NCBI RefSeq assembly: GCF_015712065.1
Contig: NZ_JACFYZ010000003.1
Location: forward strand, 62,001 to 126,000
Direction: 5' to 3'
DNA from: Ectopseudomonas chengduensis
GTDB taxonomy: Bacteria > Pseudomonadota > Gammaproteobacteria > Pseudomonadales > Pseudomonadaceae
Length of the DNA stretch: 64,000 nt
Positions 37,162 through 46,667 of this stretch are shown piece by piece. Each line of letters starts with the position of its first letter. The stretch's first letter is position 1. A program made the position numbers and the translations under genes. Under the pieces are notes generated by a model, which worked only from the letters and a program-made list of their open reading frames with translations, searched no databases and was not told where the DNA came from.

Positions 37162-38363
37162 GCCGCGACGTATTCATCTGCGACGCCGTGCGCACGCCGA
37201 TTGGTCGCCTCAATGGCGCGCTGTCGGCGGTGCGCGCCGACGACTTGGCGGCGATTCCGCTCAAGGCGCTGGTCGAGCGTAACCCGCAGGTCGACTGGTC
37301 GGCAGTCGATGAAGTGTTCATGGGCTGCGCCAACCAGTCCGGCGAGGACAACCGCAACGTGGCGCGCATGGCCCTGCTGCTCGCCGGTCTGCCGGAAACG
37401 GTGCCGGGTGTGACCCTCAACCGCCTGTGCGCTTCGGGCATGGAAGCGGTGGGCGCCGCCTTCCGCGCCATCGCCTCGGGCGAGATGGAGTTGGCCATCG
37501 CCGCTGGCGTTGAGTCGATGACCCGCGCGCCCTACGTGATGGGCAAGGCCGACAGCGCCTTTGGCCGTGGCCAGAAGCTGGAAGACACCACCCTGGGCTG
37601 GCGCTTCGTCAACCCGGTGATGAAAGAACAGTACGGCGTCGATCCGATGCCGGTCACCGGTGACAACGTCGCCGAGGACTACGGCGTCAGCCGTGCCGAC
37701 CAGGACGCCTTCGGCCTGCGCAGCCAGCAGCGTGCGGCGGCGGCCCAGGAGAGCGGCTACTACGCCGAGGAAATCGTCCCGGTGGTGATCAAGACCAAGA
37801 AGGGCGAGATCGTCGTCGACCGTGACGAGCACCCGCGTGCCGACACCACCGCCGAAGGCCTGGCCAAGCTCAAGCCGGTCAATGGCGAAGGCAAGACCGT
37901 CACCGCCGGCAACGCCTCGGGCCTCAATGACGGCGCCTCGGCGATGATCCTGGCCTCTGCCGAAGCCGTTCAGAAGTACGGCCTCAAGCCGCGCGCTAAG
38001 GTGCTGGGCATGGCCAGCGGCGGCGTGGCGCCACGCATCATGGGCGTCGGCCCGGTGCCGGCGGTACGCAAGCTGCTGGCGCGGCTGAACCTGAGCATCG
38101 AGCAGTTCGACGTGATCGAGCTGAATGAAGCCTTTGCCGCCCAGGGCCTGGCCGTCACCCGCGACCTCGGCCTGCCGGACGATAGCGCCAAGGTCAACCC
38201 GAATGGCGGCGCCATCGCCCTCGGCCACCCGCTGGGCATGAGCGGCAATCGCCTGGTGCTCACCGCCGTTCACCACCTGGAGAAATCCGGCGGCAAGCTG
38301 GGCCTGGCGACCATGTGCGTGGGCGTGGGGCAGGGCCTGGCGCTGGCCATCGAACGGGTGTGA
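37158..38363 (+). CDS. pcaF: Beta-ketoadipyl-CoA thiolase
   Basis: PcaF splits 3-oxoadipyl-CoA into succinyl-CoA and acetyl-CoA, the last step of the pathway. The 401-residue thiolase has the nucleophile Cys91 in [12 protein letters not shown], the catalytic His in [14 protein letters not shown] and the second Cys in MCVGVGQG. The N-terminal [18 protein letters not shown] is typical of PcaF. Its ATG overlaps the pcaJ stop. Confidence 0.97.
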   Translation: MSRDVFICDAVRTPIGRLNGALSAVRADDLAAIPLKALVERNPQVDWSAVDEVFMGCANQSGEDNRNVARMALLLAGLPETVPGVTLNRLCASGMEAVGAAFRAIASGEMELAIAAGVESMTRAPYVMGKADSAFGRGQKLEDTTLGWRFVNPVMKEQYGVDPMPVTGDNVAEDYGVSRADQDAFGLRSQQRAAAAQESGYYAEEIVPVVIKTKKGEIVVDRDEHPRADTTAEGLAKLKPVNGEGKTVTAGNASGLNDGASAMILASAEAVQKYGLKPRAKVLGMASGGVAPRIMGVGPVPAVRKLLARLNLSIEQFDVIELNEAFAAQGLAVTRDLGLPDDSAKVNPNGGAIALGHPLGMSGNRLVLTAVHHLEKSGGKLGLATMCVGVGQGLALAIERV

Positions 38364-38372
38364 ATGACATCT

Positions 38373-38530
38373 GTAGGGTGGGCTTTAGCCCACCATGTCC
38401 ATAGTGCGTGAAGGGATGGTGATTCGCTTCAGTCCACCATGACGCGCCCGGTGGGCTGAAGCCCACCCTACGCACTGTACGCTGTCATCATGGTGGGCTA
38501 AAGCGGATCGCCGCCCGGCCCACCCTACGC
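38373..38530. repeat. Cluster of REP-type repeats between pcaF and pcaB
   Basis: At least four arms of GTAGGGTGGGCT...AGCCCACCCTAC occur in about 158 bp (GTAGGGTGGGCTTTAGCCCACC, GGTGGGCTGAAGCCCACCCTAC, GGTGGGCTAAAGC, GGCCCACCCTAC). They can form two or more alternative hairpins. They separate the pcaIJF and pcaBDC groups. Confidence 0.8.
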
Positions 38531-38593
38531 ACTGGATTCGCCCGCATCGCCCTGCCAACCTAGGCTTACCCAAACAGCTGGAACGAGACCGTC

Positions 38594-39946
38594 TTGAGCA
38601 ACCAACTCTTCGATGCCTACTTCACCGCCCCGGCCATGCGCGCGATCTTCTGCGATGCCGGCCGGGTGCAGGGGATGCTCGACTTCGAGGCCGCGCTGGC
38701 GCGGGCCGAGGCACATGCGGGGCTGATCCCCGCCGAGGCCGTGGCGCCCATCGAGGCTGCCTGTAAAGCTGAACTCTACGATTACCCGGCGCTGGCCCAG
38801 GCCATCGCCACGGCGGGTAATTCCGCCATCCCTCTGGTCAAGGCACTGGGCAAACGCATCGCTGCGACAAGCCCCGAGGCCGAACGCTATGTACACCTCG
38901 GCGCCACCAGCCAGGACGCCATGGACAGCGGCCTGGTGCTGCAGCTGCGCGGCGCTATCGAGCTGATCGAAGGCGACCTCGCCACCCTGGGCGATGCCCT
39001 GGCGGCGCAGGCCGAGCGCCATGCCGACACGCCGCTGGCCGGACGCACCTGGCTGCAGCAGGCTACCCCGGTGACCCTGGGCATGAAGCTGGCCGGCGTG
39101 CTCGGCGCCATCACCCGCCATCGTCAGCGCCTGAAAGAACTCAAGCCGCGCCTGCTGTGCCTGCAGTTCGGCGGCGCCTCCGGCAGCCTGGCGGCGCTTG
39201 GCGAGCAGGCCTGGCCGGTGGCCGAAGCGCTGGCCGCCGAGCTGCAGCTGCACCTGCCCGAGCAGCCCTGGCACACCCAGCGCGACCGCCTGGTGGAGTT
39301 CGCCAGCCTGCTCGGGCTGATCGCCGGCAGCCTGGGCAAGCTCGGCCGCGACCTCAGCCTGCTGATGCAGACCGAGGCCGGCGAGGTGTTCGAGCCTTCC
39401 GCGCCGGGCAAGGGCGGCTCGTCGACCATGCCGCACAAGCGCAACCCGGTGGGGGCCGCCGTGCTGATCGGCGCCGCTACCCGTGCGCCGGGCCTGGTGG
39501 CGACGATGCTGGCCGCCATGCCGCAGGAGCACGAGCGCAGCCTCGGCCTGTGGCACGCCGAGTGGGAAACCCTGCCGGAGCTGTGCTGCCTGGTCTCCGG
39601 CGCGCTGCAGCAGGCGCTGCTGGCGGTGCCGGGGCTGGAGGTGGACGCCGCGCGCATGCGCAGCAACCTCGAACTGACCCAGGGCCTAGTGCTGGCCGAG
39701 GCGGTGAGCATCGCCCTGGCCCAACGCATCGGCCGCGACGCCGCCCACCATCTGGTCGAGCAGTGCTGCCGCCAGGCGGTGCAGCAGGGCGTGCACCTGC
39801 GTGCGGTGCTCGGCGCCAATGCCGAGGTCAGCGCAGAGCTGTCCGCTACCCAGCTGGAGCGCCTGCTCGATCCGGCCCATTACCTGGGACAGGCCCGCCG
39901 CTGGTTGCAGCGGGCCGTCGCCGAACACCAGCAATTTTCGCGTTAG
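38594..39946 (+). CDS. pcaB: 3-carboxy-cis,cis-muconate cycloisomerase
   Basis: PcaB lactonises 3-carboxymuconate to 4-carboxymuconolactone. The 450-residue fumarase/aspartase-superfamily enzyme carries the signature GGSSTMPHKRNPVGA around residue 275 and YVHLGATSQDAMDSG near 97-111. The start is TTG 38594, giving MSNQLFDAYFTAPAMRAIF; no ATG or GTG gives a better N-terminus. It has no PcaR-like site of its own, so it probably relies on read-through from pcaF. Confidence 0.95.
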   Translation: MSNQLFDAYFTAPAMRAIFCDAGRVQGMLDFEAALARAEAHAGLIPAEAVAPIEAACKAELYDYPALAQAIATAGNSAIPLVKALGKRIAATSPEAERYVHLGATSQDAMDSGLVLQLRGAIELIEGDLATLGDALAAQAERHADTPLAGRTWLQQATPVTLGMKLAGVLGAITRHRQRLKELKPRLLCLQFGGASGSLAALGEQAWPVAEALAAELQLHLPEQPWHTQRDRLVEFASLLGLIAGSLGKLGRDLSLLMQTEAGEVFEPSAPGKGGSSTMPHKRNPVGAAVLIGAATRAPGLVATMLAAMPQEHERSLGLWHAEWETLPELCCLVSGALQQALLAVPGLEVDAARMRSNLELTQGLVLAEAVSIALAQRIGRDAAHHLVEQCCRQAVQQGVHLRAVLGANAEVSAELSATQLERLLDPAHYLGQARRWLQRAVAEHQQFSR

Positions 39947-39955
39947 GAGTTATCC

Positions 39956-40744
39956 ATGCCTGCCGTACGTCTCGCCGATGGCGATCTCAACTACCAGCTC
40001 GAAGGCCCGGCCGGCGCGCCGGTGCTGGTGCTGTCCAACTCCCTCGGTACCGACCTGCACATGTGGGACGTGCAGATGCCAGCGCTCACCCGTCATTTCC
40101 AGGTGCTGCGCTACGACACCCGTGGCCATGGCCAGTCGCTGGTGACTGAAGGGCCCTACAGCATCGAGCAACTGGGCCGCGACGTGCTGGCTCTGCTCGA
40201 TGCGCTGGATATCGCCAAGGCGCATTTCTGCGGGCTGTCCATGGGCGGGCTGATCGGCCAGTGGCTGGCGCTCAACGCGCCCGAGCGCATCGCCCGCCTG
40301 GTGCTGTGCAACACCGCCGCCAAGATCGGCGCGCCGAAGGTATGGAACCCGCGTATTGAAACCGTGCTGACCGGCGGCGCGCAGGCCATGCGTGACCTGC
40401 GCGATGCCTCGATCTCACGCTGGTTCACCGCCGGTTTCGCCGCCGCGCAGCCGCAGCAGGTCGAGCCCATAGTCGGCATGTTGGCGCAGACTTCGCCCGA
40501 AGGTTACGCCGCCAACTGTGCAGCGGTGCGCGATGCCGATTTTCGCGAGCAGCTTGCGGATATCCAGTCGCCAACGCTGATCGTCTGCGGCAGCCTCGAT
40601 CCGGTGACCACCGTCGAGCACGGCCGCTTCATGCAGCAGAGGATCGAGGGCGCGAAGCTGGTGGAGTTCCACGCCGCGCACCTGTCCAACGTCGAGGCCG
40701 GCGTGGCCTTTACCCAGGCGCTGCTGGATTTCCTAACCACCTGA
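39956..40744 (+). CDS. pcaD: 3-oxoadipate enol-lactonase
   Basis: PcaD hydrolyses 3-oxoadipate enol-lactone to 3-oxoadipate and is shared by both branches. The 262-residue alpha/beta hydrolase has the nucleophile Ser95 in FCGLSMGGLIG, an acid in GSLDPVT and a histidine in AAHLSNVE. AGGAG precedes ATG 39956, which is 9 bp after pcaB. Confidence 0.96.
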   Translation: MPAVRLADGDLNYQLEGPAGAPVLVLSNSLGTDLHMWDVQMPALTRHFQVLRYDTRGHGQSLVTEGPYSIEQLGRDVLALLDALDIAKAHFCGLSMGGLIGQWLALNAPERIARLVLCNTAAKIGAPKVWNPRIETVLTGGAQAMRDLRDASISRWFTAGFAAAQPQQVEPIVGMLAQTSPEGYAANCAAVRDADFREQLADIQSPTLIVCGSLDPVTTVEHGRFMQQRIEGAKLVEFHAAHLSNVEAGVAFTQALLDFLTT

Positions 40745-40757
40745 TCGCCGCTTTTTT

Positions 40758-40817
40758 GTAGGAGCGAGCTCTGCTCGCGAACAGCGCAAGAGCTTCGCGA
40801 GCAGAGCTCGCTCCTAC
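40758..40817. repeat. Perfect REP inverted repeat between pcaD and pcaC
   Basis: Two 23-bp arms pair perfectly: GTAGGAGCGAGCTCTGCT followed by CGCGA on the left, and its exact reverse complement ending GCTCGCTCCTAC on the right. They flank a 14-base loop. It is preceded by TTTTTT, and it is the cleanest hairpin of the REP family in this window. Confidence 0.88.
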
Positions 40818-40839
40818 GCCCCTATTCGAGGATTGATCG

Positions 40840-41235
40840 ATGGACGAAAAACAACGCTACGAAGCCGGCATGCAGGTGCGCCGCGCGGTGCTCGGCGACG
40901 CCCATGTCGACCGCAGCCTGGAGAAACTCACGCCGTTCAACAGTGAGTTCCAGGAGATGATCACCCGCCATGCCTGGGGCGATATCTGGACGCGTCCCGG
41001 CCTGCCGCGTCATACCCGCAGCCTGATCACCATCGCCATGCTGATCGGCATGAACCGCGAGGGCGAACTGAAACTGCACCTGCGCGCCGCGAAGAACAAC
41101 GGCGTGACCCGCGACGAGATCAAGGAAGTGCTCATGCAGAGCGCGATCTACTGCGGTATCCCGGCGGCCAACGCCACCTTCCACCTGGCCGAGGAAGTCT
41201 GGGACGAATTGGGCGTGGAATCGCTGAAAGACTGA
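40840..41235 (+). CDS. pcaC: 4-carboxymuconolactone decarboxylase
   Basis: PcaC decarboxylates 4-carboxymuconolactone to the enol-lactone. The 131-residue CMD-fold protein begins MDEKQRYEAGMQVRRAVLGD and contains RSLITIAMLIGMNREGELKLHLRAAKNNG, as in stand-alone pseudomonad PcaC. It closes the pca cluster and is followed 17 bp later by an intrinsic terminator. Confidence 0.97.
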   Translation: MDEKQRYEAGMQVRRAVLGDAHVDRSLEKLTPFNSEFQEMITRHAWGDIWTRPGLPRHTRSLITIAMLIGMNREGELKLHLRAAKNNGVTRDEIKEVLMQSAIYCGIPAANATFHLAEEVWDELGVESLKD

Positions 41236-41251
41236 TTCGTACGAGCGATAC

Positions 41252-41289
41252 AGCGCTGCCCGGACCACGCATCCGGGCGGCGCTTTTTT
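41252..41289 (+). terminator. Intrinsic terminator after pcaC
   Basis: AGCGCTGCCCGGA pairs with the right arm TCCGGGCGGCGCT, followed directly by a T run. It ends the pca transcript before the convergent FAD dehydrogenase gene. Confidence 0.88.
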
Positions 41290-41316
41290 ATGCCTGCCAT
41301 CCATGGCTGGCCCATA

Positions 41317-43011
41317 TCAGACCGCAGCCGCGTGACGTCCAGCGATATAGCCAAAGGTCAGCGCCGGACCAATGTTGATGCCACCTGAGGGGTAGTGCCC
41401 GCCCAGTGGGCTAGCCATGTCCGTACCGGCGGCATACAGGCCGGGGATAGGCTGGCCGGCACCATCAAGTACACGCGCATGGCCATCGGTGCGCAGCCCG
41501 GCGAAGGTGCCGAAGCAGCCTGGTTGCACCTTCACGGCATAGAAGGGGCCATGCTCGATGGGCGCTACGCAGGGGTTCGGGCCGTTGTGCTGGGCATCGC
41601 CGCTGCGACGGTTGAACGCTGTGCTGCCACGGCCGAACAGCGGGTCTTCGCCACGGCGTGCATGCTGGTTGAACTCGTCGACGGTGGCAACGAGCCCGAT
41701 CGGGTCGATACCGCAGGCCTGCGCCAGTGCTTCGAGGCTGTGGCCGCGTTTGAGGTAACCGTTGCGGATATGTGGCCACAGCGGCACTGGCGCAGGGCGA
41801 GCGAAGCCGAGGCCGTAGCGGCGCTGAAAGCGGTGGTCGCAGATCAGCCAGGAGCAGGCTTGCTGATCCTCGGGAATGGCCTTGAGCATGGCGTCGACAT
41901 AGTCGTAGTAACCACCTGCTTCGTTGACGAAGCGCTTGCCGTTTTGCAGCACGCCGATGATGCCGGGCTTGCCGCGGTCGATGATGTGCGGGAAGTGGCC
42001 GACGCTGCCGTCGGCGTAGGGCACCTTCGAAACCGGCGCCCAGGCCACCGGCGAGCGCAGGTCGTCGGCCACGTGGCCGCCCGCAGATTCGCCCAGGCGC
42101 AGGCCGTCGCCGGAGCAACTGGCTGGCGGCAGGGCGAGGTTGTCGTGGCCGCTGGCATCGCGCGGGAACATTGCTTTACGCCGCTCGGGATCGTTGGGAA
42201 AACCGCCGGCAGCCAGCACCACCGCTTTGGCGCGGATAGTCATCTCCGCACCAGCGTGCAGCACCACGGCACCGCATACGTTGTTGTCTTCGATGATCAG
42301 GCGCTGCGCGGGCGTGGACACCATCATCTGCACGCCCAGGTCCTGCGCCGAGCGCGCCAGGCGGGCGACCAGCGCCACGCCATTGACCAAATGCATGGCG
42401 CGTCCGTAGCGGGCCAGGTGATACAGGTGGGTGGTGAAACGGCGGATCACGTGCAGCAGCGCCCTGGGTGAACGGGTCATGTTGAGGAAGGCAGCGAGAT
42501 CGGCGCCGGCCATGATCGGCATGCCCATGAAGGAGGTCTCGCGCATGGTCTTGCGCAGACGTGGCAGCAGGTCGAGCACTTCGCGGCCATCATAGGGTGC
42601 GGCGATGACCTGATGGCCGCCGCTGGCGGCGCCAGGCGTGTCGCCGTGCATGTCGGGGATGCCGTTGCCGTCGACGAACTGCAGGGCAGTGTGCTGCTCG
42701 AAGAACGCCACCATATCGGGGCAGTGTTGCAGAAAGGCGTCCACCAGTTCGGGACGGTAATGCTCGCCGAGTTCGTTACGCAGGTAAGTACGCGGCTGCT
42801 CGATGTCCTCGACGATGCCAGCGCGCCGGGCCAGCGGGTTGCGCGGCGCCCACAGCCAGCCGCCGGACCAGGCGGTGGCGCCGCCCAGCACCGCGTCCTT
42901 CTCCACCAGGATCACCCGTTTGCCCTGGTGCGCGGCGCTGACGGCAGCCGCCAGCCCGGCCGCGCCGGAGCCGACCACCAGTAGGTCGCAGTCGAGTGGG
43001 GCGTTGGCCAT
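41317..43011 (-). CDS. FAD-dependent dehydrogenase, fumarate reductase / 3-ketosteroid-dehydrogenase-like
   Basis: The 564-residue flavoprotein has an N-terminal FAD motif LLVVGSGAAGLAAAVSAAHQ at residues 10-29 and GGATAWSGGWLWAPRNPL, which resembles the 3-ketosteroid delta1-dehydrogenase branch. The C-terminal FAD block is LYAAGTDMASPLGGHYPSGG. There is no signal peptide or heme motif, so it should be a soluble dehydrogenase. ATG 43011 is preceded by GGAG. In this context a ring dehydrogenase for a hydroaromatic acid is more likely than a steroid enzyme, but the substrate is unknown. It shares a promoter palindrome with the Gfo/Idh operon. Confidence 0.82.
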   Translation of the reverse strand: MANAPLDCDLLVVGSGAAGLAAAVSAAHQGKRVILVEKDAVLGGATAWSGGWLWAPRNPLARRAGIVEDIEQPRTYLRNELGEHYRPELVDAFLQHCPDMVAFFEQHTALQFVDGNGIPDMHGDTPGAASGGHQVIAAPYDGREVLDLLPRLRKTMRETSFMGMPIMAGADLAAFLNMTRSPRALLHVIRRFTTHLYHLARYGRAMHLVNGVALVARLARSAQDLGVQMMVSTPAQRLIIEDNNVCGAVVLHAGAEMTIRAKAVVLAAGGFPNDPERRKAMFPRDASGHDNLALPPASCSGDGLRLGESAGGHVADDLRSPVAWAPVSKVPYADGSVGHFPHIIDRGKPGIIGVLQNGKRFVNEAGGYYDYVDAMLKAIPEDQQACSWLICDHRFQRRYGLGFARPAPVPLWPHIRNGYLKRGHSLEALAQACGIDPIGLVATVDEFNQHARRGEDPLFGRGSTAFNRRSGDAQHNGPNPCVAPIEHGPFYAVKVQPGCFGTFAGLRTDGHARVLDGAGQPIPGLYAAGTDMASPLGGHYPSGGINIGPALTFGYIAGRHAAAV

Positions 43012-43038
43012 GGCAGATCTCCGCATTTGTTATTTATT

Positions 43039-43051
43039 GGAACTTTGTTCC
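43039..43051. promoter_or_regulatory. Palindrome GGAAC-TTT-GTTCC upstream of the FAD dehydrogenase
   Basis: This perfect 5-3-5 palindrome lies 28 bp upstream of the flavoprotein start, in the position of an operator. A near copy, GGAAC-TAG-GTTCT, lies upstream of the Gfo/Idh gene at 56704. It could bind a regulator common to both. Confidence 0.55.
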
Positions 43052-43228
43052 GGATTTTATGTTGGGGCTGCCGAGGCGCCAAGCACTGTCGGATGATTCG
43101 CCGGGGAAGTCGTGCGGTTAGCGGTCAATTATTGTCGGGGTAGTGCGGATGCAATCCGGGAAAGGGTAGCGATGGTGGACAAGCTGCGCGTTGTCCACCT
43201 TACGGCCGTCAAGGCCGGTTCCTTGGCC

Positions 43229-45163
43229 TCAGGTACGGAAGCGGCCGATGCGCAGCTGCAATTCACCGCCCAGCCTGGCCAGCTCGGCGCTCGATAGCGC
43301 GGTCTGCTCGGTGGCGCTGGCGCTTTGCTCGCCGATGCCGCGTACGTTGTCCAGGCTGCGGTTGATCTCCAGAGCCACCGCACTCTGCTGTTCGGCGGCA
43401 CTGGCGATCTGCTGGTTCATCTGCTCGATCAGAGCGACCGCCTGATTGATGCGCGTCAGGCTCTGCCCGGCCAGCTTGACGTTGGCCATCGCGTCCTGGC
43501 TCAGCGTCTGGCTGGCCTGGGTTTGGGCGACGGCGGTCTGTACGCGGCTTTGCAGGCTGGTGATCAGCGCCTCGATCTCGCGGGTGGAGTCCTGAGTGCG
43601 GCGCGCCAGCGCGCGCACTTCATCGGCGACAACCGCGAAGCCGCGGCCTTGTTCACCGGCGCGTGCGGCCTCGATGGCGGCGTTGAGCGCGAGCAGGTTG
43701 GTCTGCTCGGCGACAGCCTTGATCACATCCAGCACAGTGCCGATGCGTTGGCTCTCGCCTTGCACCAGGCCAACGGTCTGCCCGGTATGCGCCACCTCGC
43801 TGGCCAGGCGCTCGATCTGCTCGACGACCTGGTGCACCTGGCGCTCGCCATCACGGGCCTGCAATTCCGCCTGTTGCGCGGCCTGCGATGCCTGCTCGGC
43901 ATCACCGGCCACCTGCTGCACGCTGGTGACCATCTGTTGCATGGCGCAGGCCGTCTGGCTGGACTCTTCGCTCTGCTCGCGCACACCCGCGCGGGTCTGT
44001 TCGCTGACTGCCGAGAGTTGTTCTGCTGCGGCGGCAATCTGTGTCGCGCTGCCACCGATCTGCTCGATCAATTCGCGCAGGTGGTCGCGCATGGTCTGCA
44101 GTGCGCCCAGAAGCTGGCCGACCTCATCACGGCGCACGGCGATACGACTGCCGCTGAGATTGCCGGCCGCGACCTGCTGGGCCAGCAGCAGGCAGTGTTG
44201 CAGCGGCCCGACGATCAGGCGGCGAATCAGCCAACTGGCGAGCAGAGCCAGTAGCAGTGCTGCAGTGGTGAGCAGGGCAAGGGTTTGCAGGGAGGTACGG
44301 TTGCCCGCTTGCATGGTGAGTTGCTGGTGCTGCTGCAGATCGCTGCCATGTTGCAGCATGCCTTGCGCCAGATCGGCCAATTGGCTGCGACTGCGCTGCT
44401 CGGCCTCGCGGCTGTGGCGATAGTGCTCGAAGGATTCGCGATAGCTGTCGAGTGCGCGCAGGGCCTCGTCCAGGGAGGCCTGCTGCAGGGCCGCCAGTTG
44501 AGCGCGCAGTTGCTGCGCCGCTTCGGTCATGCTGGCGAAGCGCATTTGCCAGAGATCGATATCGGCGCTGTCGCCGCTGCGGATGAACTGGCTTTCCGCC
44601 AGGCGCAGCTGCAGCAGGGTGTGGCTCAGGCGCGCCGCCGCTTCGGCCTGGTCGACGCTGCTCTGCGTGCCCGTTTCGCCATCGAACAATCGATCGCGAA
44701 TCAGGTTGAACAGGTCCTGGGTGACCATTTCGAACTGGATCAGCGCTTCGTCGGCGCGTATCGCCATTCCGGTTTGCGCCGTGCTTGCCTGAGACTGCGT
44801 CGCGCGCAGTTGGGTGAATTGCTGCAGATAGGCGTCGTTGCCGTGCAGCAACAGCTGTAGTTGCTCGGCGTCGGTGGGCAAGTCAGCCAGCTGTGCGGCG
44901 ATGCGCGCATGTTGCTCGGCGATGGCTGCTTCATGGCCAGCCAGCGGCGCCAGCAGGTAATCCTTCTCCTGCAAGCGCAGTTGCAGGATCTGTTGCTTGA
45001 GGTCTGCCACCTGCAGCGACTGAGCGGCATGCCCGAGAATCTCGCTGGCGGTGCGCCAGCCACCCAGGGCGACTGCCAGGGTCAGCAACATGACCAGTGA
45101 GAAGCCCAGCAGGAGTTTGTGCCCGACCTTGAGGTCGGCGCTACGTTCGATGATCCAGCGCAT
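43229..45163 (-). CDS. Methyl-accepting chemotaxis protein with long helical sensor (HBM-like)
   Basis: The 644-residue inner-membrane chemoreceptor has a first membrane segment at residues 16-36, an all-helical periplasmic sensor of about 255 residues (40-290), and a second segment near 293-313. A HAMP domain and the signalling hairpin follow ([37 protein letters not shown]). A helical sensor of this size suggests the helical bimodular class, known for organic acids such as TCA intermediates. Its position between the FAD dehydrogenase and an OprD porin suggests taxis to the compound handled here. The ligand is unproven. Confidence 0.87.
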   Translation of the reverse strand: MRWIIERSADLKVGHKLLLGFSLVMLLTLAVALGGWRTASEILGHAAQSLQVADLKQQILQLRLQEKDYLLAPLAGHEAAIAEQHARIAAQLADLPTDAEQLQLLLHGNDAYLQQFTQLRATQSQASTAQTGMAIRADEALIQFEMVTQDLFNLIRDRLFDGETGTQSSVDQAEAAARLSHTLLQLRLAESQFIRSGDSADIDLWQMRFASMTEAAQQLRAQLAALQQASLDEALRALDSYRESFEHYRHSREAEQRSRSQLADLAQGMLQHGSDLQQHQQLTMQAGNRTSLQTLALLTTAALLLALLASWLIRRLIVGPLQHCLLLAQQVAAGNLSGSRIAVRRDEVGQLLGALQTMRDHLRELIEQIGGSATQIAAAAEQLSAVSEQTRAGVREQSEESSQTACAMQQMVTSVQQVAGDAEQASQAAQQAELQARDGERQVHQVVEQIERLASEVAHTGQTVGLVQGESQRIGTVLDVIKAVAEQTNLLALNAAIEAARAGEQGRGFAVVADEVRALARRTQDSTREIEALITSLQSRVQTAVAQTQASQTLSQDAMANVKLAGQSLTRINQAVALIEQMNQQIASAAEQQSAVALEINRSLDNVRGIGEQSASATEQTALSSAELARLGGELQLRIGRFRT

Positions 45164-45192
45164 GGGGGTACTTCCTCGAACAGTTGCACATC

Positions 45193-45220
45193 AAAAAAAA
45201 GCCCGTCACGAGGACGGGCT
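45193..45220 (-). terminator. Intrinsic terminator of the OprD porin gene
   Basis: On the minus strand AGCCCGTCCTCGTGACGGGCT forms a hairpin followed by eight T. It lies 51 bp downstream of the porin stop and 30 bp upstream of the chemoreceptor start, so the chemoreceptor needs its own promoter or read-through. Confidence 0.9.
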
Positions 45221-45270
45221 GAACGTGCCGTAACACTAGGAGTCACTTGTGCAGCGATGTCGCGTGATGC

Positions 45271-46542
45271 TTACAGAATCGAAAGCGGGTAGTTGATGAT
45301 CAGGCGGTTCTCGTGCAGATCCTGGCCCACATCACGGCGCACATCGGAGTTGCGCCAGCGCACGCTCAGGTTCTTCAGCGTGCCTTCCTGAATGGTGTAA
45401 GCGAGCTCGGATTCACGACCCCACTCTTCGGCATCGGTACGGCCGCCGGTGTGGATGTTGGAGCCGCTGACGTAACGGTTCATCAGGGTCAGTCCGGGGA
45501 TGCCGAGGCCGGCGAAGTTGTAGTCATGGCGGATCTGCCAGGAACGTTCTTCCGGGTTGTCGTAGCTGTTGGTGAAGCCGTCGTTGACCAGGGTGCCGCC
45601 ACTGGCGCCGTCTATGCGCATGAACTTGGTGTCACCGCTCAGGTGCTGGTAGGCCACCATGAAGGTGTTGTTGCCGGTCTTGGCGGAGAGCGCACCCTGG
45701 TAGACCTGGTTGTCCAGGTTGCCGGCCTTGGCCGCGCCTTCTTCCTTGCCGGTGAAATAGCCCAGGTTGGCGCCGAGTACCCAGTCGCCGACCGGTTGGC
45801 TGTGGGTCAACTGCACGTAACTCTGCTGGTAGACGTCTTCCAGGCGCGCGTGCCAGACGCCGACCATGGTGTTGTTGCCGTTGAAGCGGTACTCACCACC
45901 GCCGAAGTTGAAGTCGTCGCCGTTGTGCGTGGCGCCGTTGACGGTGAACGACATGTCTTCACGGCTGGCATCGTTGCGCTGGCTGTTCTTCCAGAACTGG
46001 CCGCCGTACAGGGTCAGGCCATCGATCTCGTTGGAAGTCAGCTGCGCACCCTGGAAGGTTTGCGGCAGCGAACGACCGTCGTCGGCACGCAGGATCGGCA
46101 GCACGGCGAACCACTCACCGACCTTCAGTTCAGTCTTGGAGAGCTTGGCCTTGGCAGCTACGGCGGTGCGGCCGAACTGGTCGGCGGCCTGGCCGTCGTC
46201 GTGGATCGGCATCAGTTGGGTGTTGGCAGCGCCGCGATTGCCGTCCAGCTTGATGCTGTACAGACCGAGCACGTCCAGGCCAAAGCCAACGGTGCCTTCG
46301 GTGAAACCGGAGCGCGCATCGAGAATGAAGTTCTGCGTCCAGCCTTCGGCCTGGCCCTGGCGCTCGCCGCGGATCACGGGGTCGGTGCCGTTCAGGTAGT
46401 TGCGGTTGAAGTAATAGTTGCGCAGGCCGAGGGTGACCTTGGCGTCCTCGACGAAACCGGCGGCCTGAACGCCGACCGAGAGGCTGGAGGCCATGACGGC
46501 AACGGCGATGGCGCTGGGAGCGAGGTACAGAGCTTTTTTCAT
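45271..46542 (-). CDS. OprD-family outer-membrane porin
   Basis: The 423-residue porin has a signal peptide ending VGVQA-AGF and the OprD opening FVEDAKVTLGLRNYYFNRNY. It has regular beta-strands and a last strand RLIINYPLSIL. ATG 46542 is preceded by AAGGAAA. It follows the TRAP membrane subunit by 125 bp on the same strand and could serve the same substrate in the outer membrane. It resembles the aromatic-acid porin group (OpdK-like) in its NYYFNRNY motif. The exact substrate is not determinable. Confidence 0.88.
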   Translation of the reverse strand: MKKALYLAPSAIAVAVMASSLSVGVQAAGFVEDAKVTLGLRNYYFNRNYLNGTDPVIRGERQGQAEGWTQNFILDARSGFTEGTVGFGLDVLGLYSIKLDGNRGAANTQLMPIHDDGQAADQFGRTAVAAKAKLSKTELKVGEWFAVLPILRADDGRSLPQTFQGAQLTSNEIDGLTLYGGQFWKNSQRNDASREDMSFTVNGATHNGDDFNFGGGEYRFNGNNTMVGVWHARLEDVYQQSYVQLTHSQPVGDWVLGANLGYFTGKEEGAAKAGNLDNQVYQGALSAKTGNNTFMVAYQHLSGDTKFMRIDGASGGTLVNDGFTNSYDNPEERSWQIRHDYNFAGLGIPGLTLMNRYVSGSNIHTGGRTDAEEWGRESELAYTIQEGTLKNLSVRWRNSDVRRDVGQDLHENRLIINYPLSIL

Positions 46543-46667
46543 TGTTATCGTTTCCTTTTTCAAGGTTGAAAGCTCCCCTCCGCAGCGGCGGATACGCTTC
46601 TACATCGGGGAGAGTGGTGGCAGTTATTCGGGGTTCAGCGGCGTTCGTCTGAATGCATCGCGAGTCC

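Noticed and set aside
38373..38530. Repeated hairpins as a possible CRISPR array
   Set aside because: The units are inverted GTAGGGTG/CACCCTAC arms of uneven spacing, as in REP elements; there are no equal-length direct repeats or unique spacers and no cas genes.
41317..43011. Calling the FAD protein a 3-ketosteroid delta1-dehydrogenase
   Set aside because: Only the general fold and FAD blocks match; no steroid genes are near, and the context is hydroaromatic, so the substrate was left open.
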